64,000 nt of DNA from Mycolicibacter senuensis (lineage in GTDB: Bacteria; Actinomycetota; Actinomycetes; Mycobacteriales; Mycobacteriaceae): contig NZ_LQPS01000037.1 of NCBI RefSeq assembly GCF_002101885.1, positions 1-64,000 on the forward strand, written 5' to 3'. Of this stretch, positions 50,700 to 61,425 are shown one piece after another. Every line of letters starts with the position of its first letter. The stretch's first letter is position 1. The notes under the pieces are model-generated. The model was not told where the DNA came from. It did not search any database and worked only from the letters and a program-made list of their open reading frames with translations. The position numbers and the translations under genes were made by a program.

Positions 50700-51934
50700 C
50701 ACGCGGCCGCCCGTTCGCCCCGGGGCGCGCCGTAGCGGGCCAGGATCTTCGCCCGCCGGCGCGGTGAGATGTTGACCCGGGTGATGTCGCCGTCGTAGTG
50801 CGCCAGCACCCGGTGGTCCATCAGGGCCCGCCACAACGGCGGGAGGTAGGTCAGCCCGATCAGCGAGGCGTACCCGCTGGGCAGGTTCGGCGCCTCGTCC
50901 ATGCTGCGCAGGGTCTGGTAGCGGCGCGTCGGGTTGGCGTGGTGGTCGCTGTGCCGCTGCAGGTGGTAGAGGAACAGGTTGGTCACCAGGTGGTCGGAGT
51001 TCCAGCTGTGCTCGGGTGTGCAGCGCTCGTAGCGACCGTTCGCCTTGGTCTGGCGCAGCAGGCCGTAGTGCTCGATGTAGTTCACCGACTCCAGCAGCGA
51101 GAAGCCGTAGACGGCCTGGATGATCACGAACGGGATCAGTGCCGGACCGAACGCCGCGATCAGCACGCCCCACAGCAGCACCGACATCAGCCAGGCGTTG
51201 ACCACGTCGTTGGACAGCCACGTTCGCGGATCGGCCGGGTTCTTGTCGAGCCGGCGCAGCCGTGCGGCCTCCAGCTGCCAGGCCGAGCGCAGCCCGCCGA
51301 ACACGCTGCGCGGCAAGAACTCCCAGAATGTCTCGCCGAACCGGCCCGACGCGGGGTCTTCCGGAGTGGCCACCCGCACGTGGTGGCCGCGGTTGTGCTC
51401 GATGTAGAAATGGCCGTAGCAGACCTGCGCCAGGGTGATCTTGGCCAGCCAGCGCTCCAGCCGATCCTTCTTGTGCCCCAGCTCGTGTGCGGTGTTGATG
51501 CCGACGCCGCCGAGGGTTCCCACCGACAATGCGAGCCCGATCTTGGCGAACCAGCTGAGCGACCCCTCGGCGCCCAGCCAGCTCAGATCGGTTGCGGTGA
51601 ACAGGTAGGCACCCATGACGACACTGGCGTACTGGCACGGGATGTAGGCGTAGGTGCAGTAGCGGTAGTACCGGTCGCTCTCCAGCTGCGCCATCAGCTC
51701 GTCGGGCGGATTCTGGCCGTCGGCGCCGAACCGCAGATCCAGCGCAGGCAACAGGAGGTAGACCAGGATCGGGCCGATCCAGAACGGCACCTGGGCGGCG
51801 GCGTGCCAGCCGAGCCGGTTCAGCAACCAGATCATCGGCAGCATGGTGAACAGCAGCGTGGGGGCGATCAGGCCCATCAGCCACAGATAGCGCTTCTTGT
51901 CTCGCCAGACCTCCGCTGCGGCCTCGGTGCTCAA
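50699..51934 (-). CDS. alkB: Alkane 1-monooxygenase AlkB
   Basis: About 411 residues. The start is taken as TTG 51934 because AAGGAGG lies 7 nt upstream; an ATG inside this spacing opens only a two-codon frame (ATG AAT TGA). Six or so TM helices and the His boxes HELGHKKD, EHNRGHHVRV and LQRHSDHHANPTRR mark the di-iron membrane hydroxylase, with NYIEHYGL as an additional motif. It hydroxylates terminal carbons of n-alkanes using rubredoxin. It heads the alkB-rubA-alkX operon. Confidence 0.94.
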   Translation of the reverse strand: MSTEAAAEVWRDKKRYLWLMGLIAPTLLFTMLPMIWLLNRLGWHAAAQVPFWIGPILVYLLLPALDLRFGADGQNPPDELMAQLESDRYYRYCTYAYIPCQYASVVMGAYLFTATDLSWLGAEGSLSWFAKIGLALSVGTLGGVGINTAHELGHKKDRLERWLAKITLAQVCYGHFYIEHNRGHHVRVATPEDPASGRFGETFWEFLPRSVFGGLRSAWQLEAARLRRLDKNPADPRTWLSNDVVNAWLMSVLLWGVLIAAFGPALIPFVIIQAVYGFSLLESVNYIEHYGLLRQTKANGRYERCTPEHSWNSDHLVTNLFLYHLQRHSDHHANPTRRYQTLRSMDEAPNLPSGYASLIGLTYLPPLWRALMDHRVLAHYDGDITRVNISPRRRAKILARYGAPRGERAAA

Positions 51935-51997
51935 TTCATGCCCTCCTTGTGAGCTCAACCACCGTTGCGGATGGACATTACCTTGCGTTCCGTCCGC

Positions 51998-52007
51998 TGT
52001 CTAGACA
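51998..52007 (-). promoter_or_regulatory. Palindrome in the alkB upstream region
   Basis: TGTCTAGACA is a perfect 10-bp palindrome located 64 bp before the alkB start, in the divergent region shared with an adenylate cyclase gene. GGACATT (51973-51979) and AGACATT (52003-52009) are related half-site-like words nearby. It is a candidate AlkX operator. Confidence 0.35.
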
Positions 52008-52089
52008 TTTGATATCCATTTGTACACCGAGGTTCGGTGCAACTGCATCCACACGGCCGTATAACTTTGAGTGCACAACCCACTCACGG

Positions 52090-53643
52090 ATGGGCACCAC
52101 CGCGATGACGACTGCAGGGCCGGGGGCGGATTCGCGGCCGCCCACAGCGCTGCGGCTCGGCATCCACTACGCGGCCGGGCTGGCCTTCGCACAATTGCTC
52201 ACCAGCACCGAGGCGATCGCGGTGGTGATGTCGCTGAGCGGCGAAACCCACCGCGGCACCACCATCTGGAACACCGAGACCGTGGTGCTGACCGGGGTGT
52301 TGGTCATCGTCAGCACCGTCGTGGTGGCCGTCGCGGGCACCGCCGGCATCGCCTCGTCGCTGCGCTGGTACACCGCCGGACAGCAGCCCGACGCCGAGCA
52401 ACGCCGCGCCGCTCTGCACATCGTGCGCCGCCAGTCGGCGGTCGTGTTGGGCACCTGGGTGGCCGCCGGAGCGATCGGCCTGGCCGCCATGCGCTCGAGT
52501 GACGCCGGGATGATCCTGTTGCAGAGCCTGGTCATCGTCTTCGGCGGCACCGCCACCGTGAGCACCAGCATGCTGTTCACCCATCGCACCTTCCGGCCGA
52601 TCGTGGCGGCGGCCTGGCGCGAGACCGAGATCCGCGAGAACGCCCCGGGGGTACTGTCCCGGCTGGTCAGCATGTGGTTCATCACCTGCGCGCTGCCCGC
52701 CGCGGCGATCGTCATACTCATCGTCTGCCGGCGGATGGGATGGGTCATCGACCGAACCGCCTCGGTGGAGACCCCGGCGCTGGTGCTGTGTCTGGTGGCG
52801 GTGCTGCTCGGGATGCGCGCCATGATCCTGGTGGCCCGGTCGATCTCCGATCCGGTCGGCGAGGTCGTACGGGCGATGGCCCGGGTTCAGCACGGCGAGC
52901 GGGACGTCGTCGTCGGCGTCTACGAGCACTCCGAGATCGGCCGGTTGCAAACCGGGTTCAACCGCATGGTGGCCGGCCTGCGCGAACGCGACCGGCTGCG
53001 GGACCTGTTCGGCCGGCACGTCGGACCGGACGTGGCCCGGCTGGCGGTGGAGCGGGATGTCGCGCTGTCGGGCCAGGTGCAGGATGCGGCGATCCTGTTC
53101 ATCGACCTGGCGGGTTCGACCGAACTGGCGGCCACCCACCCGCCCGACGAGGTCGCCGCGGTGCTCAACGACTTCTTCCGCATCGTGGTAGCCGCCGTCG
53201 ACGCGCGCCACGGCTCGATCAACAAGTTCCAGGGCGACGCGGCGCTGGCGGTGTTCGGCGCGCCGGTCGCCTCCGAGGGTGCGGCGGCGGCGGCGCTGGC
53301 CACCGCCCGGACCCTGCTCACCCAGCTGCGCCGGCTGCCGTTGGTGGACTTCGGGATCGGCGTCTCGGCCGGGCCGGTGTTCGCCGGCAACATCGGCAGC
53401 GAGAACCGCTACGAGTACACCGTGGTCGGCGACGCCGTCAACGAGGCCGCGCGGCTGGCCGATCGCGCCAAGACCGTCAGCGCCCGCGCGCTGTGCTCCC
53501 AGACGGCACTGGAACGCGCCGACGACGACGAGCGCGCGCGGTGGGCACAACACGACACGGCGGTGCTGCGCGGGCGCGCCGAACCCACCGTGATGTCCAT
53601 GCCGACCGGCGAGCCGATCCCGGTGCCGGCCACCGGGATGTGA
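52090..53643 (+). CDS. Membrane class III adenylate cyclase with HAMP domain
   Basis: About 517 residues from ATG 52090 (or 52105); no SD is visible. Six TM segments lie in the first ~260 residues, then HAMP (SISDPVGEVVRAMARVQHGE). The cyclase domain has metal-binding Asp in FIDLAGST, adenine-selecting Lys and second Asp in INKFQGDAALAVFG, and transition-state Asn/Arg in GDAVNEAARLADRA. All catalytic residues are present, so activity is expected. It is of the Rv1318c/Rv3645 type. Divergent from alkB. A TATAAC -10 candidate is at 52060-52065. Confidence 0.92.
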   Translation: MGTTAMTTAGPGADSRPPTALRLGIHYAAGLAFAQLLTSTEAIAVVMSLSGETHRGTTIWNTETVVLTGVLVIVSTVVVAVAGTAGIASSLRWYTAGQQPDAEQRRAALHIVRRQSAVVLGTWVAAGAIGLAAMRSSDAGMILLQSLVIVFGGTATVSTSMLFTHRTFRPIVAAAWRETEIRENAPGVLSRLVSMWFITCALPAAAIVILIVCRRMGWVIDRTASVETPALVLCLVAVLLGMRAMILVARSISDPVGEVVRAMARVQHGERDVVVGVYEHSEIGRLQTGFNRMVAGLRERDRLRDLFGRHVGPDVARLAVERDVALSGQVQDAAILFIDLAGSTELAATHPPDEVAAVLNDFFRIVVAAVDARHGSINKFQGDAALAVFGAPVASEGAAAAALATARTLLTQLRRLPLVDFGIGVSAGPVFAGNIGSENRYEYTVVGDAVNEAARLADRAKTVSARALCSQTALERADDDERARWAQHDTAVLRGRAEPTVMSMPTGEPIPVPATGM

Positions 53644-53675
53644 CCCAGCTCCCACGGCCATGCCACACTCTGGGC

Positions 53676-54590
53676 ATGGTTTACGCGATCGCCCGACCTC
53701 AGATCGAGGGCAACATCGCCGTCGGCGAAGACCGTCAGCTCGGCTTCGCCGAGTTCGGCGCCCCGCAGGGCCGAGCGATGTTCTGGCTGCACGGCACCCC
53801 CGGCGCGCGGCGGCAGATCCCGGTCGAGGCGCGGGTCGTCGCCAAGGAGGCCGGCATCCGGCTGATCGGGGTGGACCGGCCCGGTATCGGTTCCTCGACG
53901 CCGTACCAGTACCAGACGGTGTCGCAGTTCGCCGACGATCTGCGCACCGTGGCCGACACCCTCGGCATCGACAAGATGGCGGTCATCGGACTGTCCGGCG
54001 GCGGCCCGTACACCCTGGCGTGTGCCGCGGCGATGCCCGAGCGGGTGGTGGCCGCCGGGATCCTGGGCGGTGTCGCCCCGGCCGTGGGCCCCGATGCCAT
54101 CGACAGCGGCCTGATGAGGCTGGCCCGGATCGCCGAGCCGGTGCTGCATCGCGCCGGGCGCCCGATCGGCATCCTGGCCACCGGCCTGATCCGGATGATC
54201 AGGCCGGTCGCCGAGCCGGCGCTGGAGCTCTACGCGCTGGTCTCCCCGGAGGGCGACCGCCGGATGCTGGCCCGGCCGGAGTTCAAGGCGATGTTCCTCG
54301 ACGACCTGCTCAACGGCTCCCGCAAGCAGCTTGCCGCGCCCATCGCCGACGCGGTGCTGTTCGCCCGGTACTGGGGATTCCGGCTCGACGAGGTGAAGGT
54401 GCCGGTGCACTGGTGGCACGGGGACGCCGACCACATCGTCCCGTTCTCCCACGGCGAGCACGCGGTCTCGCTGCTGCCCGACGCGCAGCTCTATGCGCTG
54501 CCCGGCGAGAGTCATCTGGGCGGACTGGGTCGCGCCGAGGAGATTCTGCGCACCATGTCGCAGGTCTGGGACGGCGCCCAGGCGCGCTGA
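53676..54590 (+). CDS. Alpha/beta-hydrolase
   Basis: 304 residues from ATG 53676 (MVYAIARPQIEGNIAVG). Oxyanion region MFWLHGTPGARRQIP, nucleophile elbow IGLSGGGPYTLA (Ser), acid in HGDADHIVPF and His in PGESHLGGLG. An esterase/lipase-type reaction is likely; the substrate is unknown. It follows the cyclase by 32 bp and precedes the thioesterase by 7 bp, so the last two form an operon. Confidence 0.88.
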   Translation: MVYAIARPQIEGNIAVGEDRQLGFAEFGAPQGRAMFWLHGTPGARRQIPVEARVVAKEAGIRLIGVDRPGIGSSTPYQYQTVSQFADDLRTVADTLGIDKMAVIGLSGGGPYTLACAAAMPERVVAAGILGGVAPAVGPDAIDSGLMRLARIAEPVLHRAGRPIGILATGLIRMIRPVAEPALELYALVSPEGDRRMLARPEFKAMFLDDLLNGSRKQLAAPIADAVLFARYWGFRLDEVKVPVHWWHGDADHIVPFSHGEHAVSLLPDAQLYALPGESHLGGLGRAEEILRTMSQVWDGAQAR

Positions 54591-54597
54591 CCGAGTC

Positions 54598-54993
54598 ATG
54601 ACCGCACCCCAGTCCATCAGGGAACTGTTCGCCCAACTCGGCTTGCAGGAGGTGCCCTCGGCCGACGGCACCCTGGCCATGGAGATGCCGGTCGACGAGC
54701 GGGTGGTCAACACCGCCGGCGGGCTGCAGGGCGGGCTGATCGCCACCATGGCCGACGTGGCGGCCGGGCAGCTCGCCTCCCGCAGCACCGCGTTCGGCAA
54801 TGCGATCGCCACCACCGACCTGTTCATCCGGTATCTGCGGCCGATCAAGGTCGGGCCGGCCCGTGCCGTGGCGGCCATCCTGCGCACCGGCCGGCGCTCG
54901 GTGGTCGTTCAGGTCGACATCTACCGCGGCAACGACGAACAGCTCGCCGCGACCGCGACGGTGAACTTCGCCGCCGTCGACCCGCCGGCCTGA
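54598..54993 (+). CDS. PaaI-type hotdog-fold thioesterase
   Basis: 131 residues (MTAPQSIRELFAQLGLQ). Hotdog core with VVNTAGGLQGGLIATMADVAAG, where family members usually carry HGG and an acidic helix residue; here GLQGG with Asp in MADVA. TDLFIRYLRPIKVGPA is the central strand signature. It hydrolyses acyl-CoA thioesters. Tandem with the hydrolase. Confidence 0.88.
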   Translation: MTAPQSIRELFAQLGLQEVPSADGTLAMEMPVDERVVNTAGGLQGGLIATMADVAAGQLASRSTAFGNAIATTDLFIRYLRPIKVGPARAVAAILRTGRRSVVVQVDIYRGNDEQLAATATVNFAAVDPPA

Positions 54994-55036
54994 CCGGCGG
55001 CGCGACGCGCTGATTGCGTCACTTAGCTAAGCAACC

Positions 55037-55059
55037 TAATATCTGGACACATGTCCAGA
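55037..55059 (+). promoter_or_regulatory. Promoter and operator of the glycosyltransferase operon
   Basis: TAATAT (55037-55042) is a strong -10. The inverted repeat TCTGGACA-CA-TGTCCAGA (55042-55059) has 8-bp perfect arms and includes the ATG at 55051. The predicted start of transcription falls at the ATG, so the mRNA is probably leaderless, and a bound repressor would cover both -10 and start codon. The core GGACA-N2-TGTCC recurs at the TetR gene (58825-58836). Confidence 0.65.
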
Positions 55060-56325
55060 CAGCCAGCCGGTGATGTCGAGCGTCTGCGGATCGCGCTGCT
55101 GTCTTATCGCAGCAAGGAGCACTGCGGCGGTCAGGGCGTCTACGTGCGGCACCTGAGCCGGGGGCTCGCCGAGCTCGGCCACCACGTCGAGGTGTTCTCC
55201 GGGCAGCCCTACCCCGAGCGGCTCGACCCGGCGGTGCTGTTGCGTGAGGTGCCCAGCCTGGACCTGTACCGCGAACCGGACCCGTTCCGGGTGCCGCGGC
55301 CCAGCGAGATCCGCAGTGGCATCGACCTGCTGGAGCTGACCACCATGTGGACCGCCGGGTTCCCTGAGCCGCGCACCTTCAGCCTGCGTGCCGCCCGGCT
55401 GCTGGCCGCCCGCCGCGACGACTTCGACGTCGTCCACGACAACCAGTGCCTCGGCACCGGCCTGCTGCGGATCGCCGCGACCGGGTTGCCGGTGGTGGCC
55501 ACCGTGCACCACCCGATCACCCGCGACCGGCGGCTGGACCTGGCCGCCGCGCCCTGGTGGCGCAAACCGGCGGTGCACCGCTGGTACGGCTTCGCCGAGA
55601 TGCAGAAGCGGGTTGCCCGCCGGCTCCCCGAGCTGCTGACCGTCTCGAGCACCTCGGCCGCCGACATCGCCGACGACTTCGAGCTGGATCCGGCTCGGCT
55701 CAAGGTGGTGCCGCTGGGGGTGGACACCGAGGTGTTCCGGCCTCGCGAGCAACCGCGGGTCTCCGGGCGCATCGTGGCGATCTCCAGCGCCGACGTGCCG
55801 CTCAAGGGGGTGGCCCATCTGCTGGCGGCGGTGGCGAAGCTGCGCACCGAGCGTGACGTGGAGCTGCAACTGGTGGCCAAGCTGGAGCGGGGCGGGCTGA
55901 CCGAGAAGCTCATCGCCGAACTCGGCATCGCCGACATCGTGACGGTCTCCAGCGGCCTGACCGACGCGCAACTGGCGGAGGTGTTGGCCTCTGCCGAACT
56001 GGTCTGCATCCCCTCGCTCTACGAGGGGTTCTCGCTGCCGGCGGTCGAGGCGATGGCCAGCGGCACCCCGGTGGTGGCCAGCCGGGCCGGCGCCCTGCCC
56101 GAGGTGCTCGGCGACGACGGGGTCTGCGCGCAGCTGGTGCCGCCCGGCGACGCGGCGGCGCTGACGCGCGCACTGGGCGCGCTGCTCGACGATCCCGACC
56201 GGCGCCACCGGCTCGGTGCGGCGGGCCGCCGTCGAGCCCTGGATGTCTACAGCTGGCCGGCCGTCGCCGCGGCGACCGTCGCGGTCTACCGCGACGCCAT
56301 CGAACGGAGCGCGGCAACGTGCTGA
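55051..56325 (+). CDS. GT4-family glycosyltransferase
   Basis: 424 residues. GT-B fold: N-terminal LRIALLSYRSKEHCGGQGVYVRHL (acceptor loop with GGQGV), C-terminal donor site with VPLGVDTEVFRP, SADVPLKGVAHLL and the EX7E region IPSLYEGFSLPAVEAMASG. It likely adds a sugar from a nucleotide donor to a lipid or small-molecule acceptor. First gene of a three-gene operon with a methyltransferase and a cyclase-fold protein; the next gene overlaps its end. Confidence 0.9.
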   Translation: MSRQPAGDVERLRIALLSYRSKEHCGGQGVYVRHLSRGLAELGHHVEVFSGQPYPERLDPAVLLREVPSLDLYREPDPFRVPRPSEIRSGIDLLELTTMWTAGFPEPRTFSLRAARLLAARRDDFDVVHDNQCLGTGLLRIAATGLPVVATVHHPITRDRRLDLAAAPWWRKPAVHRWYGFAEMQKRVARRLPELLTVSSTSAADIADDFELDPARLKVVPLGVDTEVFRPREQPRVSGRIVAISSADVPLKGVAHLLAAVAKLRTERDVELQLVAKLERGGLTEKLIAELGIADIVTVSSGLTDAQLAEVLASAELVCIPSLYEGFSLPAVEAMASGTPVVASRAGALPEVLGDDGVCAQLVPPGDAAALTRALGALLDDPDRRHRLGAAGRRRALDVYSWPAVAAATVAVYRDAIERSAATC

Positions 56326-57051
56326 CCGTGGACTTCGACCGGCTGGGGATCGGTCCCGGGACGACGGTGATCGACGTGGGCTGCGGCGCCGGACGGCACT
56401 CGTTCGAGGCCTACCGCCGTGGCGCCGACATCATCGCGTTCGACCAGGATGCCGACGAGATCGACGGTGTGGCAACCATGTTCACCGCAATGGCCGAGGC
56501 CGGAGAGGCCCCGGCGAGCGCGACGGCCCGCGCAGTGGTCGGCGACGCCCTGGCACTGCCCTACCCCGACGGCGCCTTCGATGTCGTGATCGCCTCGGAG
56601 ATCCTCGAGCACATCCCGGCCGACGGTGCGGCGATCGCCGAGCTGATCCGGGTGCTCGCCGACCGCGGCACGCTGGCGGTGAGCGTGCCCCGCTGGCTGC
56701 CCGAACAGGTCTGCTGGCTGCTCTCCGAGGAGTACCACAGCAACGAGGGCGGTCACATCCGGATCTACCGGGCATCGGCGTTGCGCGACAAGATCACCGG
56801 GGCCGGGCTGCGGTTCACCGGATCGCATCACGCGCACGGGCTGCACGCACCGTTCTGGTGGCTCAAATGCGCTGTGGGGGTCGATAAACCGGATCATCCG
56901 CTGGTGTCGGCCTACCACAAACTGCTGGTCTGGGACATGGTGTCGCGGCCGTCGGCCACCCGGGTCGCCGAGGCGGTGCTCAATCCGGTGGTCGGCAAAA
57001 GCGTCGCGTTATATTTCACCAAGGCCGACTTCACCGACCCGGCGAGAACCC

Positions 57052-57065
<14 letters not shown>
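56319..57065 (+). CDS. Class I SAM-dependent methyltransferase (glycosyltransferase operon)
   Basis: 248 residues from GTG 56319, overlapping the glycosyltransferase gene by 7 nt. Motif I VIDVGCGAGRHSFEAYRRG, motif II IIAFDQDADEIDGV, post-motif IASEILEHIPADGAAIAEL. Methyltransf_11/25 type with a long C-terminal region (about 160-248). O-methylation of a sugar or lipid acceptor is plausible from context. Confidence 0.87.
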
Positions 57066-58787
<1,722 letters not shown>

Positions 58788-58816
58788 CTACGCTAGCGTC
58801 GCCCACGCTGTTGTAG

Positions 58817-58836
58817 TAGCGTCCGGACATGTGTCC
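58817..58836 (+). promoter_or_regulatory. Promoter and operator of the TetR gene
   Basis: TAGCGT at 58817-58822 is a -10 candidate. GGACA-TG-TGTCC (58825-58836) is the same core, in reverse orientation, as the operator at 55042-55059 and includes the GTG start codon at 58831. On the minus strand ACGCTA (58795-58800) gives a TAGCGT -10 for the divergent methyltransferase. One repressor dimer could thus control both divergent genes. Confidence 0.6.
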
Positions 58837-59412
58837 AGTCCGGTGGCTCGGGAGTCGACGCGTCGTCGGCTGACGGCCAAACAGGCGGACACCGTCGAGC
58901 GGCTGAGTCGCGCCGCGATGACGGTGCTGGGCCGGGAGGGATTCTCCGGCCTGACGATTCGCATGGTGGCCGCCGAGGCCGGGATCGGCGCCGCAACCGC
59001 TTACACGTACTTCTCGTCAAAAGAGCACCTGGTCGCCGAGATCTTCTGGCGCCGGCTGGCCCTGGCACCAGCCCCGACGGTCGATTCCCCCGACCGCACG
59101 GTCCGGGTCGTCACCGTGCTGCGCCACATCGCGCTGCTGGTCGCCGACGAGGCCGAGTTGGCCGGTGCGGTCACCGCTGCGCTGCTCGGCAGCGACCCCG
59201 ACGTCGAGCATCTGCGCCGCCGGATCGGTACCGAGATCCACGACCGGCTGGCCACCGCGATCGGCCCCCGCGACGAACCGGACCTGGTCGATTCCCTGGA
59301 ACTGCTCTACTCGGGAGCGCTGGTGCGGGCCGGCATGGGGTACGGCTCCTACCAGCAGATCGCCGACCGGTTGGAGAAGTCGGCCCGGCTGCTGCTCAGC
59401 GCCGCGGGCTGA
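58831..59412 (+). CDS. TetR-family repressor of the glycosyltransferase cluster
   Basis: 193 residues from GTG 58831 (MSSPVARESTRRRLTAKQAD). HTH: FSGLTIRMVAAEAGIGAATAYTYFSSKEHL. The C-terminal domain is helical. It is likely to bind the GGACA-N2-TGTCC sites at its own start and at 55042-55059. The start codon lies within the operator and no SD precedes it, consistent with a leaderless autoregulated mRNA. Its 3' end overlaps the convergent Csb1-like gene by 17 nt. Confidence 0.87.
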   Translation: MSSPVARESTRRRLTAKQADTVERLSRAAMTVLGREGFSGLTIRMVAAEAGIGAATAYTYFSSKEHLVAEIFWRRLALAPAPTVDSPDRTVRVVTVLRHIALLVADEAELAGAVTAALLGSDPDVEHLRRRIGTEIHDRLATAIGPRDEPDLVDSLELLYSGALVRAGMGYGSYQQIADRLEKSARLLLSAAG

Positions 59413-60478
59413 GCCGCCGCTCGGCGATGAAGTGCGGCAGCCGGAACCGGCGCGGCTCGTGCGCGTCCGGCGCTTCCTGGGCCACTCCCCCGTTCTGAGC
59501 CGCGGCGTAGGCCCCGGCGTTGCCGGTGACGCGCAAAACCTGGCCGCGCCAGGTGATGTCGGCCTCCCGGTAGGCCTCGATGAGCGCGCGCTCCAGCAGT
59601 TCGTCGGCCTGCTCGATCGACAGCGCGGCCAACTCGACGAATTCGCCGTCGCGGGCGTCGAGACTCAGCGTCGTGGGGCCGGTCTCGACCAGATCGCAGT
59701 TGGCCCGGATGCTCAACTCGGCATTCGAGCGCGCCAAACCGGCCAGCGCGTAGGCGGCCAGCAGCGCCCGACCGGCCTCGTCCCCGGCGATCCCGCAGTC
59801 GAAGCGCAGTTGCCGCAGCGCGGCGAAGCTCAGCACCTGGGTGCGAATGATGCGGCTGCAGCAGACACCGGAATCGGCCGCGGCGCGCGCATCCGCCGGC
59901 GCGCCGTCGACGAGCACGCCGATGATCTCGCCGGACAACACGCCGCGGAAGCGGCTCTGGCCGGTGCCGCGGGCGGCGTCGATCGCACCGAAAACCAGGC
60001 TGCCCGGGCTCAACTCGGCCACCGCGCGAGCATTCTCGGGAGTGCTCTCGCGCGCGGCCCGGTAGGCCGGGTGGGCGATCGCCGGCTTGCCGCCGATCGA
60101 GCCGGTCAAGAAGTGGCCGTCGAAAATCCGTTGCGGCAGCTCAAGATCGGTGTAGACCGTCCGGCCGCCTTCGTAGGACACCTCCAGCCGCGGCACCCGG
60201 CCCAGTACCGGATGCTGATCGCGGATGCCCTGCAGGATCGCGGCCTCCACCCGCTGGATCTGGCTCTGGTTGTCGTCGACGATCACCGACGTGGTCGGAG
60301 CGCCGTCGATCAGCCGGGTCTCGTGGGCGAGGGCCGCCGGGCCACGTCCGGCGCGGTGGGCCGGGCTGATCGCGACGTGCGGCCCGCCGGCGGGGGCCAG
60401 TTCGGTGTTCACGCTCAGCGTGCTGGCACCGCCGGCCTGGCAGGCCGCGGTGAGCTGCCGGTAGGAGAAGCTGGACAA
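59396..60478 (-). CDS. Orphan type I-U CRISPR Cas7 (Csb1/GSU0053-family) protein
   Basis: About 360 residues from TTG 60478 (AAAGG 9 nt upstream; TTG 60487 overlapping the CDF stop is the alternative). Segments matching Csb1 in order: VDDNQSQIQRVEAA (family DSVQSQANRME), YTDLELPQRIFD (TSLEAPHRIAD), SLVFGAIDAARGTGQSRF with GEIIG (LVFGxWDS...SEIVG), and TQVLSFAALRQLRF (TVLSLPALRRLRF). Cas7u subunits form the crRNA-binding backbone. No other cas gene or array is in the window. Last gene of the manA-CDF chain. Confidence 0.75.
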   Translation of the reverse strand: MSSFSYRQLTAACQAGGASTLSVNTELAPAGGPHVAISPAHRAGRGPAALAHETRLIDGAPTTSVIVDDNQSQIQRVEAAILQGIRDQHPVLGRVPRLEVSYEGGRTVYTDLELPQRIFDGHFLTGSIGGKPAIAHPAYRAARESTPENARAVAELSPGSLVFGAIDAARGTGQSRFRGVLSGEIIGVLVDGAPADARAAADSGVCCSRIIRTQVLSFAALRQLRFDCGIAGDEAGRALLAAYALAGLARSNAELSIRANCDLVETGPTTLSLDARDGEFVELAALSIEQADELLERALIEAYREADITWRGQVLRVTGNAGAYAAAQNGGVAQEAPDAHEPRRFRLPHFIAERRLSPRR

Positions 60479-60483
60479 AGCGA

Positions 60484-61425
60484 TCAACCTTTCTGCTGCC
60501 GCGAGTCTGGCACAGCGCTGCGGTCCAGGTCGGGTTCGAGGTAGATCAGCCGGGCTGCCGGTACCGCCCTGCGGACGTTGGCTTCGGCATCGTCGATGGT
60601 GTCGGCGACGGCGGCCAGATCCAGCTGCGGATGCAGTGCGATCTTGGCGCCCACCAGCATCTCGTCGGGCCCCAGGTACAGGGTGCGGATGTGGATCAGC
60701 CGGGTCACGTTCCGGGTCTGCTCCAGCGCCGCGCGGATGGCCCGGTCCTCGGCGACCGTGGCGCCCTCCCCGATCAGCAGGCTGTGCATCTCGACCATCA
60801 AGAACACCGCGACGACGCCCAGCAGCACGCCGATGCCCAAGGTGGCCACGCCGTCCCACACCGGGTTGCCGGTGACCACACTCAAGCCCACGCCCATCAG
60901 CGCCAGCACCAGGCCGATCAACGCGGCGGTGTCCTCCAGCAGCACCACCGGAAGTTCCGGGGTGCGCGAGGTGCGCAGGAACCGCAGCCAGCTGGCCTCG
61001 CCCTTGAACGGCCGGGACTCGACCACCGCGGTGCGGAAACTGAACGTCTCCATGCCGATCGCCACCACCAGGATCACGATCGCCACCACCGGCGAACTCA
61101 ACTCGACCGGGTGGTGGACCTTCTTGTAGCCCTCGTACAGCGCGAACATCGAGCCCAGGCTGAACAGCACCAGCGCCACCACGAACGACCAGAAGTAGCG
61201 GCTGCGGCCGTACCCGAACGGATGCAGCTCGTCGGGGGCCCTGGCGGCGGCCCGCTGGCCGAACAGCAGCAGCGCCTGGTTGGAGGTGTCGGCCACCGAG
61301 TGCACCGCCTCGGCGAGCATGGCGGCGCTGCCGGTGATCACGTACCCGGTGAACTTCGCGACCGCGATCCCGGCGTTGGCCAGCAGCGCCGCCAGGATCG
61401 CCCGGGTGCTACCGGAGGTGGACAC
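60484..61425 (-). CDS. Cation diffusion facilitator (CDF) transporter
   Basis: 313 residues, GTG start directly after the manA TGA (TGAGTG). Six TM helices; transport-site segments MLAEAVHSVADTSNQ and VVLLEDTAALIG, a GYGRSRYFWSF loop, and a cytoplasmic C-terminal domain (LGPDEMLVGAKIALHP). It exports divalent cations such as Zn2+ or Mn2+ by proton antiport; the exact metal is not clear. It is co-transcribed with manA and the Csb1-like gene. Confidence 0.9.
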   Translation of the reverse strand: MSTSGSTRAILAALLANAGIAVAKFTGYVITGSAAMLAEAVHSVADTSNQALLLFGQRAAARAPDELHPFGYGRSRYFWSFVVALVLFSLGSMFALYEGYKKVHHPVELSSPVVAIVILVVAIGMETFSFRTAVVESRPFKGEASWLRFLRTSRTPELPVVLLEDTAALIGLVLALMGVGLSVVTGNPVWDGVATLGIGVLLGVVAVFLMVEMHSLLIGEGATVAEDRAIRAALEQTRNVTRLIHIRTLYLGPDEMLVGAKIALHPQLDLAAVADTIDDAEANVRRAVPAARLIYLEPDLDRSAVPDSRQQKG

